Shown here: piece by piece, positions 1 through 6,873 of the stretch
Layout of the letters: the number at the start of each line of letters is the position of its first letter
How positions within the stretch are numbered: position 1 is the stretch's first letter
Assembly (NCBI GenBank): GCA_016193045.1
Contig: JACPSW010000062.1
Span: forward strand, 1-39,052
Length of the DNA: 39,052 nt
Direction: 5' to 3'
Source: Candidatus Rokuibacteriota bacterium
GTDB taxonomy: Bacteria > Methylomirabilota > Methylomirabilia > Rokubacteriales > CSP1-6
Made by a program: the position numbers and the translations under genes
The notes under the pieces: generated by a model
Told to the model about the DNA's origin: nothing
Seen by the model: the letters and a program-made list of their open reading frames with translations, nothing else
The model's database searches: none

Positions 1-420
1 GCGCTCTCAAGCGTCGCCGCGGGCCTGGGGGTCGGCCGATGGCAGCTCGGCGGGATCGTGATCGGGGTCGTGCTGACGCTCATCGGCTGGGTGATCTGGG
101 CGTACCTGACCTACTGGATCGGCACCCGGCTTCTCCCCGAGGCCCAGACCCGCGCGAGCCACGGAGAACTGCTGCGCACGATCGGCTTTGCCACCTCCCC
201 GGGGATGATCCGTGTCCTCGGGGTGATCCCGGGCGTCAGGGAACTCGCCTTCCTCGCAGCCGGGATCTGGGGTCTGATCGCGACAGTCATCGCGGTGCGA
301 CAGGCGCTGGATTACCGGAGCACCTTGCGGGCCATCGGGGTGTGCGCGATCGGCTGGGTCGTCCAGATGGTGCTCGTGGCGCTCTCCCTTTACCTTCTGC
401 GGGCTACGGCGGCGGCGTGA
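1..420 (+). CDS. Yip1-type membrane protein, 3' part only
   Basis: The frame is open from the first base of the window, so the 5' end lies outside; 139 codons are visible before a TGA. The translation is rich in hydrophobic segments (about residues 18-38, 84-104 and 112-134 of the visible part), separated by a polar stretch with FATSPGM and PGVREL. This pattern, with the SPG/VIPGV turn between helices, is typical of the C-terminal half of Yip1/YIF1-domain inner-membrane proteins of bacteria. A GTG at 58 could be an internal start, but the frame reads cleanly upstream with protein-like sequence (SSVAAGLGVGRWQLGG), so truncation is preferred. Function in bacteria is not known. Directly downstream lies a broken hflK copy. 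Confidence 0.7.
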   Translation, partial: ALSSVAAGLGVGRWQLGGIVIGVVLTLIGWVIWAYLTYWIGTRLLPEAQTRASHGELLRTIGFATSPGMIRVLGVIPGVRELAFLAAGIWGLIATVIAVRQALDYRSTLRAIGVCAIGWVVQMVLVALSLYLLRATAAA

Positions 421-421
421 C

Positions 422-528
422 GAGCGCGGGCCCTTATCCGGCTCCCCTGGCCGATCCAGCAGGTCGATGTCGTCAACGTCGAGCGGATCCAGCGGTTGGA
501 GGTCGGCTTCCGGAGCGAGCCACGCCGG
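422..528 (+). pseudogene. hflK fragment (remnant)
   Basis: Read in the right frame this stretch gives RLPWPIQQVDVVNVERIQ followed by RLEVGFRSEPRR, nearly identical to residues of the intact HflK encoded at 9844-10902 (RLPWPIQQADVVNVERIQ, RLEVGFRSDPRR). The DNA of the two copies also aligns, including the GAGCGCGGG that precedes the match, but the fragment has a small deletion/frameshift at its start (AGPY instead of AGLNY) and the similarity stops after the RR. Nothing before or after encodes the rest of HflK. It is therefore a relic of a second hflK copy, not a gene. The homology is read directly from the sequence; the cause (old duplication or recombination) is inference. Confidence 0.75.
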
Positions 529-786
529 ACTGAAATCGGCAACCACCGGGTACGGCCACCTCACGGGCCGGATGTTCGGGATCGGCCAGTGGCTCAGAGA
601 CCGGCAAGCCATGCGAGCTCTGAGCCGGACGCTGGCGGTCGCCTCTCTGGCCTGAGCGCGCGCGCCGAGCTAGGACGACTCCTTCCTCCCCCGTTTCACT
701 CACAGGGCCCGGGCCAGGGGGGGACCGAGTTTGCACCGCCGGACGCGAGCTCTCCCCCGCCACAGGGAACACCAAGGAGGATCACC
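529..786 (+). other. non-coding stretch before the lipoprotein gene
   Basis: No convincing gene is seen here. A short frame (ending at 655) continues after the hflK relic but resembles nothing known. The only clear signal is the ribosome binding site AAGGAGG at 774-780, six bases before the ATG at 787, which fixes the lipoprotein start. Confidence 0.5.
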
Positions 787-1962
787 ATGCGACTGCTCGC
801 GCATCTCTGCCTGGCCGTGGCCTTCGCCGGCTGCGTCGGGCCCGCGGCGCTCCACCAGGCCGTCCTCGGCTACGACGAGACGGTGAGCCGGCTGGACGGC
901 GAGATGCTGGTGCTCAACATCGCCCGCACCCACCTGAACCTCCCCGCGCACTTCACGGTCACCTCCAGCATCGCCGCCACCTTCGACTACCGTGCCAATG
1001 CGGGGTTCGTCGGCACCTTCTTCGACACCCCCGGCATCACCTCCTATGGCCTGGCGCTGGGGGCGAGCGTCGCCGAGAATCCCACCCTGAGCATCGTCCC
1101 GATCCAAGGGGAGGAGTTCACCACGCGGGTCCTGACCCCAATGGACGAGAGCAAGTTCGCCTTTCTCGTCTTCCAGGGCGCGCCCTTCGACATGGTGCTC
1201 CGGCTCATGGCCGACGGGTTCGAGGTGCAGGACCGGGACGGCACCTTCCAGCGCTTCGTCCTGAACAGCCCCACCCACCCCCCGGAGTACGAGGAGTTCC
1301 GCCGGCGGGCGCTCCACCTGACGTGGCTCAACGCCACGCGCAATCTCTTCGTCGGCGCGCTCGCCTTCCGCGAGTCCCTGACCCCGACCGGAGCTGGCCC
1401 CCTCTCCCTGGCGGACCTGGTCGGCGCGGTCGAGAAAGGCTATCGCTGGCGGCGCGCCCGGAACACGGAAGGCTACGAGCTGAGCCGGCCCGTCACGGGG
1501 CGGGTCGTGGTGACCAACTACGACCCGCGGAGGTTGAGCGACGCCGACCGCCGTGCCCTGAACGACCGCGCCGCAGCCAATCCCAGGAACTTCGTCCTCG
1601 TGGACGTCCGGCCCGGCTATCCGGGCGGCGACTTTCCTCTCTTCGGGGCGATCAAGCTTCGGAGCCTCAACAGCATCCTGGCCTTCGTTGCCGCCGGGAT
1701 CAGCCAGGCCCCCGAGTTCGACATGGAAAAGGACCCGCGGACGGAAACCGTCTCGCGGAACCCCCGGCAGGCCTTGGCCATCAGGGTGACGGACGCGCGG
1801 CCGGGAGCCCCGGTCCCGCAGGTCCGCTACGCGGGACGGTACTACGCCGTCGCCGACACGGCGTGGGACCTCGAGGCGTTCACGCTGCTCTACCACCTCT
1901 TCCAGATGACCGTGACCGACGTGTCCCGGGTGGCCGTTCCCGCGATCACCATCAGCAAGTGA
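787..1962 (+). CDS. lipoprotein of unknown function
   Basis: A 391-residue protein starting at the ATG behind a perfect AAGGAGG. The N-terminus is a lipoprotein signal: MRLLAHLCLAVAF then the lipobox AFAGC, with Cys at about residue 17, followed by VGPAAL. The residue after Cys is not Asp, so outer-membrane sorting is plausible. The mature part has no membrane segment; it contains conserved-looking stretches such as GEMLVLNIARTHLNLPAHFT and a C-terminal region mixing strands and helices (RSLNSILAFVAAGI, TAWDLEAFTLLYHLFQMTVT). Similar proteins occur as uncharacterised lipoproteins in Proteobacteria, from memory, with no assigned role. The gene stands alone on the plus strand, convergent with the long minus-strand operon, so no functional context is available beyond the neighbourhood. 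A longer open frame upstream lacks a ribosome binding site and is ignored. Confidence 0.75.
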   Translation: MRLLAHLCLAVAFAGCVGPAALHQAVLGYDETVSRLDGEMLVLNIARTHLNLPAHFTVTSSIAATFDYRANAGFVGTFFDTPGITSYGLALGASVAENPTLSIVPIQGEEFTTRVLTPMDESKFAFLVFQGAPFDMVLRLMADGFEVQDRDGTFQRFVLNSPTHPPEYEEFRRRALHLTWLNATRNLFVGALAFRESLTPTGAGPLSLADLVGAVEKGYRWRRARNTEGYELSRPVTGRVVVTNYDPRRLSDADRRALNDRAAANPRNFVLVDVRPGYPGGDFPLFGAIKLRSLNSILAFVAAGISQAPEFDMEKDPRTETVSRNPRQALAIRVTDARPGAPVPQVRYAGRYYAVADTAWDLEAFTLLYHLFQMTVTDVSRVAVPAITISK

Positions 1963-2010
1963 AAGGGCCATCCTTGATCCGCCAGCGGTCCCCGGACATC
2001 CCGGTGACGA

Positions 2011-2032
2011 GGGAACCGTGACGAGGGTTCCC
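2011..2032. terminator. hairpin between convergent genes
   Basis: GGGAACC at 2011-2017 and GGTTCCC at 2026-2032 form a 7-bp stem around an 8-base loop. It sits between the end of the lipoprotein gene and the end of the long minus-strand operon, so it could stop transcription from both sides. No T-run follows on either strand, so intrinsic termination is uncertain. A direct repeat GTGACGAGGG overlaps the structure. Confidence 0.45.
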
Positions 2033-2067
2033 CGAGGCGAGTCAACGGGCCGGGGGCCTGCTGTGCC

Positions 2068-3213
2068 CTAGTAGCGGAACACGGCCGCCAGGGGCGCGTC
2101 GGCGGGGACCAGCGGCGGCTCGGCGGCGTAGACGACGCCCGCGCTCGTGAGGGTCTCGAGCGCGGCTCGGTCCAGGAGATCCTCGTCGCCGGCCGCCGCC
2201 TCCTCGTGCAGCTCCACGGCCCCGGTGTCCGGATCGAAGGTCCCCCACCGCTGGACGCCGACGGCGACGAACAGGAAGTCCACCCGACCGTGAGCGGCGG
2301 CCGGGAGGATCTCCCGGAGGTCGGCGGAGGCGGCCCCCGAGCCGGCGAGCTGCCGGTAGCGCGCGGCCGCCGCCTCGCGGGCCTCCAGGAAGCGTGGCTC
2401 GACGATGGCCCAGGCCTGCGCGTGCAACTCCTTTGCGCGCGTGCCCTCGGGATTCCCCGTGATCCCCTCCTCCACGACGTGGGGGTACCCGCTCGCCTGC
2501 CTGTAGATCGGCAGCAAGTACTCCACCCCGGCCAGGACGAGCGGGGCCTGCTCGTCGCGCAGGAGCTCGCGCAGGCCCCGGTCGATCTGCTGAAAGTAGC
2601 GGAGGAGGTCGTCCTTGACGTCGCCCGTCCCGTGGCCGTGGAAGATCGCCGGCCGCGGCCCCGCCCCGCCCGGCGTGCGCGTGTGGAACTGGAGCTGCTT
2701 CTCGGGGTCGTCGTACTTCAGGGCCTCGGCGAGGCTCGGCGGCACGGTGTTCAGTTCCACCTCGTCGACGCTGTGCCGCGTCCCCTGCAGCAGGCGGACC
2801 TCGTTCTGGCTGAGGGCGAGGACGTAGAACCGCCCTTCTCCCGTGAAGAGCGGCAGGAGCGGCTTGAGGTGGAACCGCCCGGCCACGACCACGAGCTCGT
2901 CGAACCGGTACGGAAGCCGATAGCGCCGGGCGCCCCCCGGGGCGACGAAGACGGCCAGCCCGTCGCTCTGGTAACGCCAGAAGAGGCTGTCGTCCAGCAG
3001 GGCGGAGGCCGGCTTCAGGAGCGCCTTGGCCTGGGGGCGGCGGAGGCCGGCATCGAGCAGGCGTTCCTCCGCCTGCCGCAGGAGGTTCTTCAAGCGAATG
3101 GGGTCCTGCTTCGTCGCCGCGCCGGCCCGGTGGGACGGCATGAAGATCGAGACGCAGGGTTCCTCCCGGACTGCCATCAGGGCCTTCAAGTCGCCTTTCG
3201 AGAGGCCGGTCAC
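2068..3213 (-). CDS. baeRF-type (eRF1-like) protein
   Basis: A 381-residue protein beginning with GTG behind AAAGGGGG. The N-terminus (GDLKALMAVREEPCVSIFMP, then SHRAG, QDPIRLKNLLRQAEERL) is the signature of bacterial archaeo-eukaryotic release factor (baeRF) proteins, closest in feel to families 3/7. A central RNase H-like/eRF1 middle domain follows, and the C-terminal third (GRVDFLFVAVGVQRWGTFDP, then ETLTSAGVVYAAEPPLVPAD) is the L7Ae-like domain with a final ..LAAVFRY. In the literature baeRF proteins are proposed to act on ribosomes in stress or conflict; none of this is shown here. It is the last gene of the long operon, 36 nt after the permease gene, and is the likeliest place for translation or ribosome rescue to enter the stress programme. 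Family assignment is fairly firm, role unknown. Confidence 0.8.
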   Translation of the reverse strand: MTGLSKGDLKALMAVREEPCVSIFMPSHRAGAATKQDPIRLKNLLRQAEERLLDAGLRRPQAKALLKPASALLDDSLFWRYQSDGLAVFVAPGGARRYRLPYRFDELVVVAGRFHLKPLLPLFTGEGRFYVLALSQNEVRLLQGTRHSVDEVELNTVPPSLAEALKYDDPEKQLQFHTRTPGGAGPRPAIFHGHGTGDVKDDLLRYFQQIDRGLRELLRDEQAPLVLAGVEYLLPIYRQASGYPHVVEEGITGNPEGTRAKELHAQAWAIVEPRFLEAREAAAARYRQLAGSGAASADLREILPAAAHGRVDFLFVAVGVQRWGTFDPDTGAVELHEEAAAGDEDLLDRAALETLTSAGVVYAAEPPLVPADAPLAAVFRY

Positions 3214-3249
3214 GCGTCGACCCCCTTTCTCGCTCCGAGGAGGACCCTG

Positions 3250-4074
3250 TCAGCCGCCGAGGGCGCCCGCGGTCAGCCCGGCGACGATCCGCCGCTGCAG
3301 GAGGAGCACGACGACGATCACGGGGGCGGTGACGATGAGCGAGGCCGCGGCGATCTGCCCCCAGGGGACCTCCTCGAGGCCGGGAAAGAGCGCGATCGCC
3401 ACCGTCACCGTCCGGACCTCCCCCGTGCCCGCCAGGGACAGGGCGAAGAGAAACTCGTTCCACGAGTAGATGAACGCCAGGATGCCCGCCGTCGCGAGCC
3501 CGGGCGCCGCCACGGGAAGCAGGATATGCCAGAGGGCGCCCAGCGGCGTGCACCCGTCCACCTGGGCGGCCTTGAGGATGTCCGGCGGGATCTCGCCGAA
3601 GTAGCTGGTCAACACCCAGAGGGTCAGGGGAAGGGCGAGGGCGGCGTGGGGGACGATCAGCGCCAAGTAGGTGTTGAGGAGCCCGAGCCGGTCGAAGAGG
3701 GTGAAGAGCGGGCTCACGAGCGCGATGGGGGGGAACATGGCCGCTCCCAGGGCGGCACCGAGCACCAGACGGGTGCCGGGGAGTTTCAGGATGGCCAGGC
3801 CGTAGGCGGCGAGGCTGCCGAAGGCCAGGGCCGCGAGGGCGGAGGCCGCGGCGACGACCGCGCTGTTCAGGAGGTTCCGGCCGAACGGGTGCCCGTCGAA
3901 GACCCGGGCGAAGTGCTCGAGGGTCGGCGAGGCCGGCAGCCAGCCCGGAGGAACCCGGTAGAGCTCTTCCGTGCTCTTGAGCGCGGTGACGAGCTGCCAG
4001 AGCACCGGCCCGGTGCACCAGGCGAGGGCAGCCGCGATCGCCAGCGCCGGGACGAGACGCCGCGCGTGCCTCAC
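3250..4074 (-). CDS. sugar ABC transporter permease (MalG type)
   Basis: Inner-membrane permease of the CUT1 carbohydrate importer class, 274 residues, six predicted helices starting at about residue 7. The N-terminal loop reads STEELYRVPPGWLPASPTLE, typical of MalG partners, and the cytoplasmic EAA-like loop is LKAAQVDGCTPLGALWHILL followed by PVAAPGL. The start is the GTG at 4074, which overlaps the stop of the upstream permease in the motif GTGA, implying translational coupling; a longer open frame upstream is antisense-free but out of register with the family. It follows the MalF-type permease and binding protein. No ABC ATPase gene lies beside it, so the complex must borrow an ATPase from elsewhere. 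Substrate cannot be told from sequence; a sugar or sugar-glycerate is suggested by the operon. Confidence 0.88.
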   Translation of the reverse strand: MRHARRLVPALAIAAALAWCTGPVLWQLVTALKSTEELYRVPPGWLPASPTLEHFARVFDGHPFGRNLLNSAVVAAASALAALAFGSLAAYGLAILKLPGTRLVLGAALGAAMFPPIALVSPLFTLFDRLGLLNTYLALIVPHAALALPLTLWVLTSYFGEIPPDILKAAQVDGCTPLGALWHILLPVAAPGLATAGILAFIYSWNEFLFALSLAGTGEVRTVTVAIALFPGLEEVPWGQIAAASLIVTAPVIVVVLLLQRRIVAGLTAGALGG

Positions 4075-4931
4075 CCGGCGCCTCGCGCGAATCGGAGCGC
4101 CCAGAGGTATCCCGTGCCGATCATGGCGCCGGCCGCCAGGATCAGGATCCCCATGGCCGCCCCGCGTCCGAAGTCGAGATCCTGGAAGAGGAGCTGGTAG
4201 GCCAGCACGGACACCGTCTCGGTGGAACCACCCGGCCCGCCCCGCGTCAGAACGTAGATGAGGTCGAAGACCCGGAACGCGTCGAGGGTCCGGAACATGA
4301 GCGCCACAGCCATGGAAGGAAGGAGGAGAGGAAGCGTGAGATACCTGAAGGCCCGGGCGCCGGCGGCGCCGTCCAGGGCCCCCGCCTCGTACACGACGGG
4401 ATCGACGGCCTGGAGGCCCGTGAGGAGGATGAGCGCCACGTAGGGCGTGGTCTTCCACACGTCGGCCACGATGGCCGCCGCCATCGCCAGCACGGGGTCG
4501 CCGAGCCACACGCGCGGCTCCGCCAGCACGCCCAGCGTGAGCAGCAGATGATTGGCGAGCCCGTAGCGGTCGTGGTAGATCCACCCCCAGAGGAGCGACG
4601 AGACCACCGTCGGGAGCACCCAGGGGACCAGCACCGCGGCGCGGACCACGCCGCGTCCCCGGATCTTCCGGTGGACGAGGAGCGCGAGCCCGAGCCCCAG
4701 CGCGAGCTCCAGGGCCACCGACCCCGCCGTGAAGACGGTCGTGTGGCCGAGGGCGGCCCAGAAGCGGTCGGAGGCGAGGAGCAGCCGGTAGTTCTCGAGC
4801 CCGACGAAGGGCGTCTCGTGGGGAACCTGGCGCCAGACGCGGTGGAGGCTGGTCCACAGCGCCTGCCCGACGGGGAGCAGGAAGACGGCTGCTACAAGCC
4901 CGAGGGCCGGCGCCGAGTAGAGCGCTCTCAC
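4071..4931 (-). CDS. sugar ABC transporter permease (MalF type)
   Basis: A 286-residue inner-membrane permease with six predicted helices, first helix at about residues 8-26 (GLVAAVFLLPVGQALWTSL). The coupling-helix motif is clear: VYEAGALDGAAGARAFRYLT followed by LPLLLPSM, matching the EAA-G-LP consensus of CUT1 permeases. The segment FDLIYVLTRGGPGGSTETVS is also a standard MalF/UgpA-type signature. The start GTG at 4931 overlaps the stop codon of the binding-protein gene (GTGA), as the next permease overlaps this one, so three genes are coupled. The product pairs with the MalG-type permease to form the transmembrane channel. Substrate unknown. Confidence 0.88.
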   Translation of the reverse strand: MRALYSAPALGLVAAVFLLPVGQALWTSLHRVWRQVPHETPFVGLENYRLLLASDRFWAALGHTTVFTAGSVALELALGLGLALLVHRKIRGRGVVRAAVLVPWVLPTVVSSLLWGWIYHDRYGLANHLLLTLGVLAEPRVWLGDPVLAMAAAIVADVWKTTPYVALILLTGLQAVDPVVYEAGALDGAAGARAFRYLTLPLLLPSMAVALMFRTLDAFRVFDLIYVLTRGGPGGSTETVSVLAYQLLFQDLDFGRGAAMGILILAAGAMIGTGYLWALRFARGAG

Positions 4932-6163
4932 TCTCTCGCGACGAACGTGGCGATCTCCCGGGCTGCGGCGTCGAGGGCCTCCTGCGGAGACGAAGATCCG
5001 ACCAGGGCTCGAGACAGATGCGTTTGCAGCACCGCGGAGAGTCGCGGGTAGAAGGGCGTGATGGGGCGGTGGCGCGCGTGGGCCAGGCCCTGCTGGAGCG
5101 CGGCGAAGTGAGGATTGGCCTCGAGGACGTCGGGATCGGCATAGAGGGACGCGAGAGTGGGGAGGCGGCCCTCCCCGATCGCCTTCGCCTTCTGAGCCCT
5201 GGTGTCCGTGAGGAACCGGATCAGCCGCCACCCCGCGTCCCGGCGCTCGGAGTAGGCGGAGAGGGCGAGGTGCCAGCCGCCGAGCGCCGCCACGCCGGGA
5301 CGGCGGCCGTCCCACGAGGGCAGCGGCGCCACGCCGACCTTCCCGCGCACCTTGGAACCTTCCCGGTGCACCAGCGACCAGGCATAGGACCAGTTCCGAT
5401 GGAAGAGGGCGCGTCCCTCGAGGAACTCCTGGAGGCTCTCCCGCTCCATATAGGTGATGACGCCGCGGGGGGCCGCCCCCGAGCCGACCAGCTCGACGAG
5501 GTACGTGAGCGCGGCCGCGCCCGCGGGGCCGTTGAGCAGAACCCGGCCATCAGGAGCCAGAACCTCGCCGCCCGCCGACCAGAGGAGCTCCAGGAAATTC
5601 ACCACGAGCCCCTCGTATTGCTTGCCCTGGAAGACGTACCCGGCCACTTCCCGCCCACGCTTGGCCCGCGCGAGGCCGCGCAGCTCCTCCCACGTCGCCG
5701 GGGCCGTCGGGACGAGGTCCTTCCGGTAGTAGAGGAGCCCGGACTCCGTGAAGCGCGGGATCGCGTAGAGCTTGCCCCGGTAGTGGGCCGACGCCAGGGG
5801 AGCGGGGAGGATGCCGTCGCGCGCCTCGGCGGGCAGGCGGGACTCCAGGGGGAGGATCCAGCCCGCCGCGGCGAACTCGGCCACCCAGATCAGGTCGATC
5901 AGGTAGACGTCCACGCTCCGGTCGCGCCCGGCCAGCCAGGTGACGTACTGCTGGTGCTGGAGGTCCGTGGAGGCCGGCATGATCCGCTGCTGGACGCGGA
6001 TCCCGGTCGCCGCCTCGAACTCCTTGAGCAGGCGGTTCTCCACCTGCTGGTCTCGCTGCCGGAACTGGGCCAGCGTGACCGATCCGCCCTCGGCCCATGC
6101 GGGCCACGGCCACGCCGGGACGACCAGCAGGCCGGCGATGACGAGGAGGCGGGCGCGCGTCAT
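4928..6163 (-). CDS. sugar-binding protein of an ABC importer
   Basis: A 411-residue periplasmic solute-binding protein of the MalE/UgpB-like extracellular family 1. Residues 1-24 form a Sec signal peptide (basic MTRAR, hydrophobic LLVIAGLLVV, AWA cleavage site). The mature protein begins GGSVTLAQFRQRDQQVENRL and keeps the usual elements: KEFEAATGI, PRFTESGLLYYRKDLV with PATWEELRGLA, a FLEGRALFHRNWSYAW motif and GVAALGGWHLALSAYS. It starts only two bases after the stop of the TM-helix protein gene and overlaps the permease downstream. The ATG at 6163 is chosen because it yields the signal peptide. It delivers substrate to the two permeases; the sugar is not identifiable. Confidence 0.88.
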   Translation of the reverse strand: MTRARLLVIAGLLVVPAWPWPAWAEGGSVTLAQFRQRDQQVENRLLKEFEAATGIRVQQRIMPASTDLQHQQYVTWLAGRDRSVDVYLIDLIWVAEFAAAGWILPLESRLPAEARDGILPAPLASAHYRGKLYAIPRFTESGLLYYRKDLVPTAPATWEELRGLARAKRGREVAGYVFQGKQYEGLVVNFLELLWSAGGEVLAPDGRVLLNGPAGAAALTYLVELVGSGAAPRGVITYMERESLQEFLEGRALFHRNWSYAWSLVHREGSKVRGKVGVAPLPSWDGRRPGVAALGGWHLALSAYSERRDAGWRLIRFLTDTRAQKAKAIGEGRLPTLASLYADPDVLEANPHFAALQQGLAHARHRPITPFYPRLSAVLQTHLSRALVGSSSPQEALDAAAREIATFVARE

Positions 6164-6165
6164 GG

Positions 6166-6873
6166 CTAGAGGTGGGTGATCGTCTCCTTCGGATGCGGCC
6201 CGGGCTCCCGCCGGAGCCGGCGCTCGAGAATCTCGCGCGCCAGCCCCCGCCCCCCCAGGCCGAAGGCCAGGGAGACGGCGAAGACCAGCCCGCCGAAGCT
6301 GAGGGCGAAGGCCACGAGCACCATCTCCCGGCCGATCCCGAGTTGAGTCAGCGTCGTCGCTACCGCGAAGAGGAGAACCCCCCAGCGTGCGGCCCGGGCC
6401 AAGAGCCGCGCCTCGGGGATCCCGGCGTTGACCGAGGCGAGCAGGACGGCCTGGCCGGCAAAGTTGGCGATGAGCCAGCCGACGAGGAGGATCAGCGCCG
6501 CCGCCAGCACTCGCGGGAGGATCTGGACGAGGACCGCCCCTGTGGCGCCGGGGGCGGCGGGGAGCAGCGCGTCGATCCCCATACTGGCGAAGATGACGAA
6601 GATCCCCCAGAAGACGAGGACGCCGAGGATCGCCGAGGGGGGCCGACGGATACCGGCCCGGGCGAGGGCGCTGGTCAGCCCCCACGTCTCGCTCCGGCGG
6701 TCGAAGTCCACGGCGCGGGCCAGGCGCGTGAGGATCAGGCGGAACATCCAGCCGAGCAGGGCGCCCAGGACGAGGAGCGTCAGCATGGCGAGCAGGCCGG
6801 GCAGGATGGCCGCCAGCCGCTCGCCCGTCCCCCGGATCGCGGTCCAGACGAGATCTCTCCAGAAGTCGGTCAT
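6166..6873 (-). CDS. TM-helix (MscS-associated) membrane protein
   Basis: A 235-residue membrane protein with about five hydrophobic helices. Residues from about 22 read ILPGLLAMLTLLVLGALLGW, then a short basic/acidic linker VDFDRRSETWGL, then a proline-containing helix with PPSAILGVLVFWGIFVIFA, then ILLVGWLIANFAGQAVLLAS. These are the repeated conserved TM helices that accompany small-conductance mechanosensitive channels, but the MscS beta domain itself is missing, the protein ending soon after the last helices in KETITHL. The ATG at 6873 overlaps the upstream glycosyltransferase stop (ATGA). In this operon it may tune or form a solute-release channel beside the true MscS protein at 12148-13224; that is inference. 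Confidence 0.75.
   Translation of the reverse strand: MTDFWRDLVWTAIRGTGERLAAILPGLLAMLTLLVLGALLGWMFRLILTRLARAVDFDRRSETWGLTSALARAGIRRPPSAILGVLVFWGIFVIFASMGIDALLPAAPGATGAVLVQILPRVLAAALILLVGWLIANFAGQAVLLASVNAGIPEARLLARAARWGVLLFAVATTLTQLGIGREMVLVAFALSFGGLVFAVSLAFGLGGRGLAREILERRLRREPGPHPKETITHL

Noticed and set aside
720..734. GGGGAC-N5-TTGC, resembling a sigma54 promoter before the lipoprotein gene
   Set aside because: The -24 box matches only four of six bases and no GGCGACA dyad lies upstream, unlike the two accepted promoters.
2206..4200. A 664-codon open frame on the plus strand across baeRF and the permease
   Set aside because: It is antisense to well-supported genes, its translation is low-complexity (R, G, E, P rich) and it arises from high GC at third positions; no homology.
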